Of a stretch of DNA of 64,000 bases, positions 44,490-56,745 are shown in pieces (position 1 is the stretch's first letter; the number at the start of each line of letters is the position of its first letter). Made by a program: the position numbers and the translations under genes. The DNA comes from Charina bottae (taxonomy: Eukaryota > Chordata > Lepidosauria > Squamata > Charinaidae), in contig JALMGJ010000001.1 in assembly GCA_023362775.1 (NCBI GenBank), positions 90,584,501 to 90,648,500 on the forward strand. The letters run 5' to 3'. The notes beneath the pieces are model-generated. The model did not search any database, had not been told where the DNA came from, and worked only from the letters and a program-made list of their open reading frames with translations.

Positions 44490-46808
44490 GCCTAGACCAA
44501 ATTAACCCACTGTAGTGGAAATAATCACATATTCTTTTTTAAATTTCTGCTCCTCTTACCTCTGCCTTTTTTTCTGTTGCTTCCATTGTAACTATCTTAG
44601 GACATTAAGCATTCCCTAGCTGAGAATAGCAGATATATTGGGTACTGGTTGTCCAAAAATTGGGGAAAAGGGGCATCAGTTCCTCAATGGGCATTTTTTA
44701 GAAAACATAATGGTTTAGATAAATATGAGAACCAAGTGTCATCCAATGAAACTGGAAAGTGGGAAAGCCAGGAGATACTTATTTACATAAACATAGTTAA
44801 ACAGTAGAATAGGCTACCAGAAAATATAGTGAAGGTTGTTGGGATTATCAAGAGTCAACTCAGCGTTGTCTCATAAGCATAATATGAAGTCTTTCTAGTA
44901 AACGCATCTCTACTGTGCTTGTGGGATGTTACCTGAGTCACCTGATTTCCTCTTCTTCCTCCTTCATGGTTTGGGGGATTAACATTCTCCATTTTCTTAC
45001 ACTTCAGGCACACGTGCAAGCAGGAGGGCTGCACAATGCAGCTTTAATCCATTACATCTTGCTTGCACGCAGATCTACTATGAATCTACTTGTATCCAGA
45101 TCTACTGAATAAATGTAAGCTATCTCTATTTTTCTTCATATAACTAATGTGTGAAGACTGAATTTATTTCTGAACGCAATTAAGCTTAAAGTGCAAGTTC
45201 CCTGCTAGTTCACGCTTCTACTCTGCAAGATTGTTGTCAGCTGCTTGGAATTCTTTTATTAACCTTCAAGACTCCATCAAAAAGGCGACAATCCACTTGG
45301 ATGCTTAAAAAAAATAAGTTAGACAAATTCATTGGGGAGGAGGCTATCAATGACAACTAGTCATGAAAACAGTACATTACCTCCAGTATGGAGGGAGTGT
45401 GCCTCTTGCTGCCAGTTGTTGGGTAAGAAGGCTGTTGCCCTATTGAGGACTTTCCTGAGGCATCTGACCGGCTATGGGGGAAACAGAATCCAGTATTAGG
45501 TAGGTCTCAAGTCTGATTCAGCAGTGTTACTCTTATATTTGCTCATTCATGTACAAGTCATGCATCCTGAGAATTTAATAGTAAATACATTTAAATGCAA
45601 TTAAATTTGACTTTAAAAAAAGAAGAAAGTTTTCACCCTCTTCTTTTCTGCATTCTTCTTTGTTAAATTTTCAGTTCTTCCTTTCCATTCCTTGGTGCAA
45701 GTTTCACGTCTCTGGTCTTTCTGAGTTATTAGTGTAGACACTTTCAGGGTGTGTTCCTTGACTCTGCTCTGAATGAGAATATGAACTAGAAAAGAGAAAA
45801 TCGGAGAGGAACTGCTCCCAAAACATGCTCAGTTGTGTCAATGATATGTGACCTTTTCACATTTAAATAATTAAAACAATCAAAAATTAAAATAAAATGG
45901 CTGAACCCTGGTTATGATTCTGGGTTCCCTTCATCGGATTTTCGATAATTTGGGGAAAGAGTGCCTGGACCACAATACTCTTAACTGGGATGTGGTAGAG
46001 AGTTTTGACTGGATTAGGGCCTACCTGGGTCATATATTTTGCGGAACACGACCAGGTTCTAGCATCTGAGAGTAGTAAACTGCATTGCACAATTCTGGCA
46101 CGCACAAATATAGTTACACACAGATTTAGGAAGTATTAACTGGGTACATTTCATAAAAAGACAAGCTAAACAAATTTCTCCATGATCGGTACAAAAAATC
46201 CAGTTTGTGGACTGTTAGAATCTTAGTGTTGGAAGGTGTTATTTATTTTTTCATGTGGCCCCCACCACTAGAGTCTAAAACTCTGCTCAGTTAATGAATC
46301 CAAAATAAAGCACCCCCAATCTTGTGGTGCAAAGAAACCCCTCAAATATAAAATAGAATTGAACTTTCCAATTACTTTCATATTACAAATTCAGCAAAGT
46401 TAAATTGGGATACACAGTGTTTTTGGAATGTAAGACCAACATAAAAAATATTCCATAAAAGGAATTCCCTTTCAACTAGATGCTTTATCCAGAGACAGGG
46501 CATCCGTGGAAGGTATGTGTGTGTCTAAAAATCAAGACAGGATGTGAACCTGCAACCTCACACCTTTTTAACGTACATTGCATGCATCTCACAAACATGA
46601 AAAAAGGTAGAGTTTCAATGTGTGGTTGCGCCTGCCTTCTTGACTTTTCTGACTCCTCCTGCAGATGTCACTGCATAGTGAGTGGAAAAATATATGGCTA
46701 AACAGTTCGAAATGCCTCTGGAGATATAGTGAAGTAGGAGTGCTTATAGAAAACTTTTTCTCTTATTTAACTCTCCTGCCCTTTTAATAGTGCTAATATA
46801 AGCTAGCT
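44490..46808. other. No gene; decayed LINE tail at about 45270-45500
   Basis: 'gacaaattcattgggg', 'ggctatcaatgacaactagtcatg' and 'ctccagtatgg' form a tail seen after LINE reverse-transcriptase remnants such as 9901-10495. The rest is unremarkable. Confidence 0.45.
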
Positions 46809-46927
46809 TAGTGTTTCTCAACCATGGCAACTTTAAGATGTTTGGACTCCAACTCCCAGAATTCCCCAGCCAGCCATGCTTTTTCATATAAGTGCAGAAA
46901 CATAGATTCCCATGCTGGCTGGGGAAT
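46809..46927. mobile_element. Family A MITE with extended loop, truncated
   Basis: Left arm and the loop 'cataagtgcaga...' type, cut off within the right arm at GGGGAA. It shares ten flanking bases, AGCTAGCTTA, with the copy at 50847, so it is probably a duplicate of that locus rather than an independent insertion. Confidence 0.78.
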
Positions 46928-47465
46928 ATAGTTAATTAAAACAATTTTAAAGGTTTTGTTAGGTAAGAGGCATCAGCTGCAATCCTAAACCTACTGGACA
47001 TACTTATCTTTAGAACTGGGTTAATGTCACTTTCACTTCCGGGTGTCGGGCTGAGCGGAGCGGAGAAGTGAAGCTCTGAGCTTCGTTTCCACGGTTTCCA
47101 AACAGAGGCGATTAAAAGAAGAAAATCGCCGAAAAATCACCCTCGGAGAGAGGGTGAGCAGAAGATTTTCCACAAGGGCTGCCGGATTTGCTGCTCTCTG
47201 CAGACCCCTGTATTTCCACCACGGGGGAAGGCAGATTGAAGCGGCAAAAGGTGGCTGGGACTGTCAAAAAGCTCTCTGGAAGCCGCGAATCTGAATAAGA
47301 TAAGTAGCTCCCCACCCGACCTTTTAGATGCACTTTTTAGATTGCCTTATTAAGCTCTAAGATTTATCTCTGGACTTGTTAAATAATTGCTAGTAGTTGT
47401 TTTTTCTTTCCTGTCAAAGACTGTCAAAAGGTGGGAAGGAAAAGTTAATTGACTTTGCCATAAAG

Positions 47466-48145
47466 GTAAGTGATTTGCCTTTAACTTTTACTTTTATTTG
47501 GATTTAAAGTTTCTACTTATTGGCTATTATATGCATTTTTATTCTGGAAATAAGTTATTTGGACTTTGTTTTCATATGGAATAATTAATACTATGCCTCC
47601 TATTTTATTTTGGTGAATATTTTTTGGGGAAAAAAATCCTCTTTTCCTTTTACAAGCCTTGCTTTAAATTTTTATGCTCTGTTTGGACTTATTATATAGA
47701 ACTGGACTTTTTAATATGTAATTTGGGAGAAGAAGTGACTTGGATTATTATTGCTTTCTTTTTTCTTTTTATATATTGCAAATAATTCTACTATAACTTT
47801 TTTTTTACTTCAGTTACTTTTGGTTGGATTGAAGAGTACTAGTGGGCGTGAGAAACCTTTGAATTGTTTACTTTTTCTAGGACTGTTTTGACTATAGTAG
47901 GGGGAAAAAAGCTGCCATCTGTTGTTTTATTTTTTGCTTTTGAGATTATATAGACATATTTACCTAATGGATTACAAATGAACTTTGAAGATAATTATTT
48001 TTAAAGGATTGTTTTTACTTTTTGGAATTTTTTAAAGTTCTTTTTTGGCTGTAATTACTGCCTTTATTATTTTTGTATTTTTGTATTTTCTCTCTCCCCT
48101 CTCCCTTTTTTTCCCCCTTCTCCTCTCTTTTTTTTTCTTTTACAG
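47466..48145 (+). other. Intron-like segment in the L1 5' leader
   Basis: Starts with a perfect donor AAAG|GTAAGT and ends with a very long pyrimidine tract and TTTTACAG|G. The end is only 16 bases before the ORF1 ATG. Removing it would join a 438-base leader directly to ORF1. Whether it is spliced is unknown. Confidence 0.5.
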
Positions 48146-48161
48146 GAAAACTATCTACACC

Positions 48162-49094
48162 ATGGCGTCTGTGGTACTGAAGAGGAGAGATAGAGATAAG
48201 GATAAAGAGGCTGGGAGAGCATCTACTGAACCTGAGACATCTCCTCCAACAACGGAAACTCCACTATCAGAAACGAAAAAAATCCTTGAAGCAATTGCAG
48301 CATTAAACAAGAAAGTGGAAGATTCATCAGCCAATTTGGGCCAGCAAAATAAGCAGATGGAAGAACAAATTGTATCTTTAGATAAGAAGATAGACAAAAA
48401 GATGGAATATATGAAAAAGGAAATTACCCAGGAGATAAAACATGAGTTTAAAAGAGAAATACAAACTGTTAAGGAAGTTGTGAACTCTCTGTCAGGAGAA
48501 CTTAAAGATACACAAGGTCAGATGCAAAAATTAGAGACTAAATCAGAATATGCTATCAAAGAAATTGAACACAATTTAGACATCACAGCATTAGCGGAAA
48601 TGAGAGAGAAGGAACATATTTTGAGACTGAGAGCAGTTCCTGAGCAAGCAAATGAAGATGTAAGAGAAAGGACTATAACTGAATTGGCTAAATTTTTAGA
48701 GATAAAAGAACAAGATTTAGATTTGGAAATAGATAAAATTTTTAGAGTGAACTCACGATATGCTAGAGAAAATAACGTACCTAGAGATATATTAATATAT
48801 TTCGTGAGAAAAGTGGTAAAAGAACAAATTTTGAAGAAACATTACAATAATAGATTAAATATAGAAAGGAAAGAAATAATTATATTAAAAGAAATACCTT
48901 TGAGAATATTAAGGAAAAGAAGAGATTACTCCTTCCTTACAGACAAATTAAAACAACATAATATTGCATTTAGATGGGAGAAATTAGAAGGTGTATCTTT
49001 TATGTTCAAAGGGCAGAGGTTCAGAATAACTTCCATTTTAAAAGCAAAAGCATTTTTGGAAAAATACAAGACAGAAATGGGTGCCTCCAACTGA
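48162..49094 (+). CDS. L1 ORF1 protein (RNA-binding, 310 residues, intact)
   Basis: ATG at 48162 in context ACCATGG. The frame runs 310 codons with no stop or frameshift. Residues 1-35 are basic and then Thr/Glu/Pro-rich. About 36-150 have heptad-like coiled-coil spacing, which in this family forms the trimer. About 152-250 (HILRLRAVPE, then IFRVNS and DILIYFVRKVVKEQIL) resemble the RRM, and 250-305 the C-terminal domain. In L1 this protein coats the RNA in the cytoplasm and aids target-primed reverse transcription. An intact frame in a copy lacking RT suggests a fairly recent insertion or mobilisation in trans. A longer upstream frame (from 48045) is an artefact of the T tract. Confidence 0.9.
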   Translation: MASVVLKRRDRDKDKEAGRASTEPETSPPTTETPLSETKKILEAIAALNKKVEDSSANLGQQNKQMEEQIVSLDKKIDKKMEYMKKEITQEIKHEFKREIQTVKEVVNSLSGELKDTQGQMQKLETKSEYAIKEIEHNLDITALAEMREKEHILRLRAVPEQANEDVRERTITELAKFLEIKEQDLDLEIDKIFRVNSRYARENNVPRDILIYFVRKVVKEQILKKHYNNRLNIERKEIIILKEIPLRILRKRRDYSFLTDKLKQHNIAFRWEKLEGVSFMFKGQRFRITSILKAKAFLEKYKTEMGASN

Positions 49095-49207
49095 AGACTT
49101 GGAAGAGGGAGGAGCGACATCTAAAGACAAGAAGAAGAAAGAAGACTTATCTGAGATGGGAGCTGCAGGTCTGGACTTGAAAAAGGGACTTTAATTACCA
49201 AAACAAT

Positions 49208-50117
49208 TATGGACTATAAATATCTGACATAGTTAAAGATAAATGGCTGACTTACAAAGACTTTTTAAAAAAAGAACAAGGACAATATAAAACTAAATCA
49301 AAAGAAGAACTGGCCTCAGAAGGATATACTTTTCAATGGCTTTCATATATGCAACTTGTAGAAAAATTTAAATCAGACAAAAAAGAACTTGAATTTGAAC
49401 AAACCAAATCAGAATTTGAGATACAATTATGTGAGACAGATGATCATTTAATTGCTAAAATGTATAAATTATTGTTAAAAGGTGAAATAGTAGAGGAACA
49501 AGTTAAAGACTGCATGATCAAATGGGCAAAAAATATTGGTCATAATATTCAAATGCAACAATGGGAAGATATGTGGATTAAAGGATTAAAATTTACTTTG
49601 TGTTATAATTTGAAGGAAAATTTCTATAAGATGATGTACAGATGGTATATGACCCCACAAAAGCTATCTAAAATGTATGGAAATGTTTCCAACTTGTGTT
49701 GGAAATGTAAAAAAAAAGAGGGGTCATTTTACCATATGTGGTGGACATATGAGATTGCAAAGAAGTTTTGGACTCAAATACACTCATTGATGCAAAATAT
49801 TCTACAAATTTGAGTTCCATTTAAACCAGAACTATTTCTATTGGGAATATTAGAAGAACAAATAGGAAAGAAATTTACAAGAATTATGCAATATATAGTT
49901 ACAGCAGCAAGACTTGTATATGCACAAAATTGGAAAAATCAGAGTATACCTACGATGCAGGACTGGATGTTAAAAGTAATGGACATGGCAGAAAATGATA
50001 AATTGACATGTTTATTAAAAGAAAACACAAATTATTACTTTCTTAAAGAGTGGAAACCATTAATGGACTATTTGCAAAATGCAGGAGGGGCAAAGCTTAT
50101 ATGGGGTTTTGAAGATT
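49208..50117 (+). pseudogene. L1 ORF2 remnant: extreme N-terminus fused to C-terminal domain
   Basis: ATG at 49208 gives MDYKYLT and a stop. In another frame, C-terminal sequence begins DIVKDKWLTYKDF near 49225. One stop interrupts it at about 49812. A CWKC...H zinc-knuckle-like motif lies near 49700-49735, and the frame ends GAKLIWGFED at 50117. Endonuclease and RT are gone. The junction near 49225-49230 is out of frame. Confidence 0.82.
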
Positions 50118-50361
50118 AAAATATATATAAATTGATATATTAGACAGGAAATGTTCTACAATGTTATATATAGACCTAACATGTAAGAGATTATTTTTTA
50201 AATTACTATGACCAGAGATAAATTGGAAGTTGACTAATTTCTATGTTTCATCTTTCTCTTTTTCTATTTACTTTACTACACTTTTTCTTTTCTTTCTTTG
50301 ATTTGTATTTCTATTTCTTTTTCCTTTCCCAACTTTTATCTATGTATATTTAAAATTCAAT

Positions 50362-50422
<61 letters not shown>

Positions 50423-50426
50423 AAAA

Positions 50427-50900
50427 AGAACTGGGTTAATGTAATACAATTTATGCCCAGAGTCCTACCAAATTAAATAGTCATTTGTACATGTAAAAAA
50501 TTGGGAGAAATGTTCAAATATAAACCACAGTTATACACATCAGGTTCTATTAAAGAAGAAATCAGTGGAAGTAAAAGTCTACATTATGAGCTAAAGTATT
50601 TTCAAGATAATAAGAGATCGGAGATAAGCTTGCATTTCCCCCAGCAAGGCCTGTTGGCTGTTTAGCAAGACTGCAGAACAATTGTATCAGGGCTGTTGGC
50701 TTGTTTGTGCGTCCTGTCAGATGTGATTTAGGTTTTCCTTCCCTCTCTTCCTGGATAAGTAGGGAAAGTGTGGATATTTGGCTTAGCTGTAGAATGTGCA
50801 GCAATTCAACAGTTATTTCTCACAAACTGGAGTGAATCAGCTAGCTTAGTGTTTCTCAACCTTGGCAACTTTAAGATGTGTGGACTCCAACTCCCAGAAT
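50427..50900. repeat. Segmental duplication copy B, downstream part
   Basis: Continuation of 46952-47027 after the L1 insertion, matching copy A from 43375 onward. The (AT)n at 50369-50416 just before it belongs to the L1 3' region. Confidence 0.88.
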
Positions 50901-51017
50901 TCCCCAGCCAGCCATGCTTGTTCATATAAGTGCAGAAACATAGATTCCCATGCTGGCTGGGGAATTCTGAGAGTTGGAGTCCACGCATCTTAAAGTTGCC
51001 AAGGTTGAGAAACACTG
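50847..51017. mobile_element. hAT-type MITE, family A, extended-loop form (171 bp)
   Basis: Complete arms around a loop containing 'ttcatataagtgcagaaaca'. The most complete of three copies of this subfamily. Confidence 0.88.
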
Positions 51018-51778
51018 AACCAGATAACACCTCTAGGCATAGCCCAAAGGGGTTGCTGGGATAAGAGGAAATGGCTCATAGTTGAACAGAGTTCCATTTT
51101 AGCTACTGTACAATATCTCAAATCCTGAGGGTTGTCCTACAATGATTTGGTCCTTTGGAGAGGCTCTTTGGGGATCAGACACTTATAATGGGAAAGTAGT
51201 GCTAGATCCTTCTCTTACAAGAAGTCCAAGTCATTAAAAACAACACAGTAAATAGATGTATCAGTGTAAGAAAGAAGAACCCAATTACGTGAAAGGCTAA
51301 GATAGAATACAGAAATTCAACACACTGGGAAATATTAACGTAGTTTTTCCAGCTTAGAAGTAGACCAAAGGGTCCAAAAGCAAACGGGGGTCTTGAATCG
51401 TGCTAATGAGGTTGAGTAGATGCTCACAGTTAATCCCAATAGGATTCAGAAAGTGTGTGCATTAAGGGCATGCTGCATGTGTCTGTTAACCAGTACCAGC
51501 TAAAGTTTTACTCGACTTACTTCTGGGTGCTCACATTCTCCTTCGCTTCCTCTGCAATGATTGAGACTAGTTTCTTTCAAGTGTCCTTAGTTTTTCTCCT
51601 TTTGATTTTTCTCCCCATCAGTTGTTTTGGAGACAGCAGAAAAAAGTGTGACTATATTAAGACTGCTGCTTCCCTCTTTTTTGGGAACTAGGAAAAACAA
51701 AAACACAAACATACAAACTGTGAACCCTTTGGGCTCTTCGCAGTACCAAGGAATATCTGGTGGCTATTAAAACTATTA

Positions 51779-52204
51779 CAGATAGTCCTCACTTAGTGAC
51801 CATTCATTTAGCGATGGCTCAAACTTACGATGGTGCTAAAACCCAACTTATAACTGGTCCTTGCACTTACAACCATTGCAGCGTCCCCACGGTCACGTGA
51901 TTGTGATTTGGGCACCTGGCAACCAGTTTGCATTTACAACCATCAGTGTCCCATGGTCACATGACCACCATTTTCAACTTTCCCAGCCAGCTTCCAGCAA
52001 GCATAATCAACGGGGAACCATGTGATTCACTTAATGACCACGTGGTTCACTTAATGACCATGTGATTTGCTTAACAACTGCAGTGATTTTCTTAAGAACC
52101 GCCACAAAAATGGTCGTAAAATCAGGTTGGATTTGCTTAATGACCTCATCGCTTAGTGACCAAAATTCCAGTCCCAATTGTGGTAGTTAAGCAAGGACCA
52201 TCTG
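51779..52204. mobile_element. TA-flanked element, family C (426 bp)
   Basis: Ends CAGATAGTCCTCACTTAGTG and AAGGACCATCTG with flanking TA. The interior repeats 'cttaatgaccatgtg'-type phrases. Confidence 0.65.
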
Positions 52205-53772
52205 TATGATAACTTGCCTGGTGCCAAAAAAGACAGTAGAGAAGCTGTTTGTAGGAGCTTTTTGTGGAAGGTATTCAAAACGGGGCCTCCAAAGATTAGC
52301 TTATACAGTAAGGCAAATTGGACTGATAAGGCTTGAGCTGCAAAAATCTGAATGAACTCTAGATGTCAGTAGAGATATACAGAAAACACTAACTCTTTGG
52401 TGCTATATACATATCCTTGAGCCAACAAAAAAACTCAACTTGTATAAACTTAGCTATCCCCACTGCCATTCCCTTTCTACCTCCAAATGGTAGTATCCTG
52501 ATTTAAGGTGCACAAGGCATATTAAACAAAGACATTTGCTAACCATTCTGGCTTTGCTGCCTTCCTCTTTGTACAGCATCACCAACCTGTGAGATACCAT
52601 CAACCAATCCCAACATCACTGTGATTAGTGGATGGTTTTGACAGCTGGCTAGACTTACAGGTTTAGCCTGCTGTCAAAACCTGGTTCCAAGATGCTGATC
52701 TGCAGGGAGGGTGTGACCATTTGGTAAAGCAGGAAGAGGTTCTTCTGCTTTATGGGAAACATCCCCCACCCTGTAAGACTAGTGCTGGGTTTGCAGCTGA
52801 TCTATAGAGTGGTGGAGGAAATCTGTTGCACCCTACAGGGTGGCTGTGTGGTACAGTAGGCAGTTGCATGGTGTGGTGGGAGCACGGCACAATGTCCCTT
52901 GCATCTGTCAAGTGTTAGAAAGGCGGTTTTAAAACATATTTACTGCTCAGAGCTATAAACCCATGTTTAAAAATAGCTTAGCCTGATACCTGATGGGTGT
53001 AGGGGAAAGTTGCATGAGGAAGCAGAAGAGAGAGTCAGCTTGCACCGCCTTCTGGTGCATGTCATTTGTTATTCAGGTCATCTGTAAACATGGATTTAGT
53101 GTTCTTCTGAAAGAGAGACTAATCCATGTTCAAAGGCAGACTGAAAAACAGTTGGCAGACACAGTGGGTGGGTTGCCTGAGAAAGCACAGCAGGAAATTT
53201 GACTATTGCTCGCTCTTTACCTCCCATGCCATGCCTGATCAGCTGGGATTTAGGCCAATCCAGCTCTCTGAGGTGGGGATTGGCTCAGAAACACGGCAGG
53301 AACACTTTGTAATGTCTGGACTCTTCCATTGTCCCAAGAAAAGTGGTCCAAGAGAAGAAGAAGCAGGTCCGCTTTACATGGTCCCAAAGTGGCTAATAGA
53401 TGCCAGTTGATTACAGAGAGATCACTTCTCTATGACAACGCCCGAGAGGGTGGTGAAGCATGTCAGATGGTACTGCCTACTTAAGAGGGAAAATAGTACT
53501 TTAAAACCAGAACAGCTATGACCTAAAGCTGCCTCAGATATGGGCTGGGGATGAGATGGACAATAGAATGGCGCAGTAGAAGAAAAGAGGTGGCCAGGAC
53601 ATGGCTGTGCATGGTCAAGTGCAAGTGGAGAAAGGCCCTTGGGGGCATAATAGGAACAGGTGATCTTGTTCCAGCCATGGGATGCTTTAATGGTTAAGAG
53701 AGCTGACCTCATTTCCCCAATGCTCATTTTAAAGAAGAGACAGAAGGTATGTGGTAAGGTAAATTTAAATAA

Positions 53773-53844
<72 letters not shown>

Positions 53845-53944
53845 GGGTGTTTAATATTCAGTTCCTGCTACCTGATTGATCAGATGAATAAATGCACACC
53901 TTGTAGTCTTCTTAATATCACAACTAAAGGAACTAACTCAAGAT
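52205..53944. other. No gene; microsatellites at 53769-53841
   Basis: An (AATA)n array (53769-53807) runs directly into (GT)n (53808-53841). The remainder holds no recognised feature. Confidence 0.6.
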
Positions 53945-54180
53945 AAACCCGTTTATGGCATAGGGCCTGTCTATCTGAGGGACCATCTGTCTGCCTGTAG
54001 TGTCTGTCTCTCCTGTTCAATCCAACCAAGTTGGTGTCCTTTGGGTCTCATTGAGTTAACAGTCTCATCTGATGGGACCCTTTCTGTGCCCTCCCTCCCG
54101 AGATTGGCACTGCATCTACCCTGGCCTTGTTTAAAGTTCTTTCCCCAGGCCTTGGGTTAAGTTGGGTTATGAACTCCTGT
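53945..54180 (+). mobile_element. L2 LINE C-terminal fragment
   Basis: GPVYLRDHLS on the plus strand corresponds to GPGYLRDRL in the L2 at 27530. Later 'ctggccttgtttaaagttctt' fits the tail. Heavily decayed. Confidence 0.55.
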
Positions 54181-56565
54181 GGGAATGTGATGTGGCTGAG
54201 GTGATGTTGGCTTTATTTTCTCAGGTTATTTGCTTTTTTCGTCCTGTTATTGCTGTTAATTTGTGCTGAATATTGTACATAATTGCTATGGAGTTGTGAG
54301 GCCTTACCCATATGATTGATAATAGACAGATAGACAGAGGATCTAAGCCCTTTAGAGTTTAGTAAATTAAATCTGTGCACATCTAGTAACAACAGCAGGA
54401 TGTGGAGGAGAAGAGAAATCACTGTTGGTTTTTCCTCTAACGGTGTTGCTGGAGAAGTAGAGTGAGAAAAGCAGAAAGCTTTTGAGAAGGAAGAACTCAG
54501 TATTTGCTTAAATGAGATTAGATGAAAGGGACAGTTAATAAGGCCCGTTGCTAAGCAGAAAGTAGGGAACTGTGTACGGTAAAATCCTGCTTTGCAGCAG
54601 ATTTCCAGAGGCCAACAGCCAGTGTAGGGAATTGCTGCCTCGCTCCATTTGCTTATCTTCTATTTCCCCTGTCTGTAATGACCTTCCTGACATGCTGGGA
54701 AGTAACTAAGGAAGACATGCTTCTTTATCTACTTAACTAGGGAGGAAAAAAAAGTTCATCCTCAAAGCACAATTTAAAAAAAACTGCTTGTAGACCCACC
54801 AGCATAATCTTCTCCATAAAATTAATCACCATTTCCTGCAAACAATTACTCCATCACATGACTTTAATCCTGGTTTTATTGTATTGAGCAATCCATGTGG
54901 CGGGTTGTTAAGTTTTGGCATTGTGTGTTGTGTGAACTCAGGCATTTGGGCTTGCAAACTACGGATTTACGACTTAGCATGCTTACTTGCTTGCTTATTT
55001 ATTTTTTTATGTATTCATTAGAAATATTTGTATGCTGCTTACTCATCCAAGTGTGGCTTATCTGCAACCGTGGTTAAACAAAACATGGCATAATGCAATA
55101 TGTGAACCCAGTCTGCCATGCATTAAATGTGAGGCCAGATTTGAACTCAAAAACCAGAATTCAGTGCCAACTTGCCAATGGAGACTGAATGCTGATGGAA
55201 CCCATTTGGGGCACTGCTCTGGCGGTGATCTTTGGAGCCCAACATGTAGAAGGTTGTTTGTACCAGCTTCTTCAACTTGCTTATGAGTCAAAACTGGCAG
55301 ATGGGGTCTATTCTGAGCACCCAGCAAAGGGCCTTTTCAATGATGAGGGCATTTTACATTCTTTAATTTTATTGCTTTGCTTTCTTTTTCTCACAATTGT
55401 TTTATTTTTAGCTGTTCTGTTTTGTTTGTTTGTTTGTTTGTTTAATTGTTGATCTATTTTTATTTTTTATTCTTCTTTTGGCTTATCTTGCTAGCAATCA
55501 CTCTGGGAAGCAAATGACTGAAGGAATACATACAAAAGCTATACATTGTGTGAAAGAAAGTCAATTCTCACTATTTAATACGATCATAAGCCTGCTGTCC
55601 GTGACATCATCCCCACCTCCTTTCTTCTAGAACTCCCATTGCGATCAAAGCTGAAAACATACAACTAGTGTTTTCCAACTTGGCACTTTCCAGATGTGTT
55701 AGACTATAATTCCCAGTCCCACTCTAAGATGTAACAAATTGGGGAAGCTGCTTGTGATAATCCATTTTCAAGGATCAATGAAAGGGATGACTGGATGTCC
55801 ACCTTTCTGTTATCTTTCATTATGATTCCAAAGGTTGTTTTGGTCATGTTTTGTTCTGACTCTTTTGTAGTTTAACAGAGAAATGCCTTTTCTTTTTTCC
55901 TTAGATTTCCAACAGAAAATCATTTCTAAAAGTAATTTTAGAATGTCTGCATTCAGGCTTGGCTGCGTTTTCAGGTCACATCCACAGCGTTTCAGGATAC
56001 ATAGGTTTATTCATTAAAATCCTGTATATAAAGAAATCTTGGTGAATGGCACAGGGGTAGAATGGTTTTTTTTAATCAATGCACATATCAATATCACATA
56101 AGGGTGTATATATGGAAATGTGCATGGCATACTGCCATCAAACTATACATGTCTGAATCATATTATTTTTAAATGGATAATGCATTGGTGCCATTAAGCA
56201 AACGAAGTCAAGTAACTCTGAAATCCTTGTTGATGGATATTGTTGTTGTATTTTACTTGCATATCCCCCCAAATTTTTGCTTGGTGAGAATGAGTAGAGC
56301 AGGGGCTAAGCTAAATGAGTTTGATCCAGAAGGGCATTGGAGGGGCTTGTGTCATTTTCTGAGCAGAGAAAATGAAAAAGCGAAAATGGAGAGGGTTCTT
56401 CTACAAACCTGGGAATTTTCGTGATAATGGTGGCTGTGAGGATGAACTTGAAGTCGTAGTAAAACTGCCTGTTACAAAATTTCCTGTGGTGAAATTCCTA
56501 GAAATAATCACAACCAAATTCATGATCATCGCTTACCATTTGCTTAGGGCTTCATATGCATTCTC
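54181..56565. other. No gene recognised
   Basis: Non-coding DNA. A very decayed family A-like MITE may lie near 55664-55725. Confidence 0.45.
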
Positions 56566-56745
56566 TAGTTATAACCCTTACAACAATCCTGTAAGTCAAA
56601 ATTATTATCCCCCGTACGATATATTGGAGGGATGTTGGGGTAGGTGGGTGGGTGGAGGGACTGTGCATAAGAGGAAAAATGGCTTGCCTAAGGCTAATGA
56701 GTTCCTCAGCATAGGTAAGATCTGCATCAAGTGTATCTGCAGTGT
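56566..56745. mobile_element. Ancient MIR/L2-like SINE remnant
   Basis: 'cttacaacaatcctgtaagt', 'attattatccccc' and 'ggcttgcctaaggctaatga' keep the order of a MIR/L2-type 3' region. Very diverged. Confidence 0.45.

Larger units (their letters stand above)
47028..50426 (+). mobile_element. L1 LINE, internally deleted, with 16-bp TSD
   Basis: Flanked by the perfect duplication AGAACTGGGTTAATGT (47012-47027 and 50427-50442). Order: GC-richer 5' leader, a T-rich intron-like segment, intact ORF1, first codons of ORF2 joined to the C-terminal part of ORF2, AT-rich 3' region with (AT)n and a short A tail. Endonuclease and reverse-transcriptase domains are absent. The insertion site on the minus strand (TTCT/AAAG) fits L1-type nicking. 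Its 3.4-kb size is about half a full L1. Confidence 0.9.

Noticed and set aside
48045..48161. 39-codon N-terminal extension of L1 ORF1
   Set aside because: It lacks an ATG start, is encoded by a T-rich tract that looks like a splice acceptor region, and the downstream ATG at 48162 has a strong start context.
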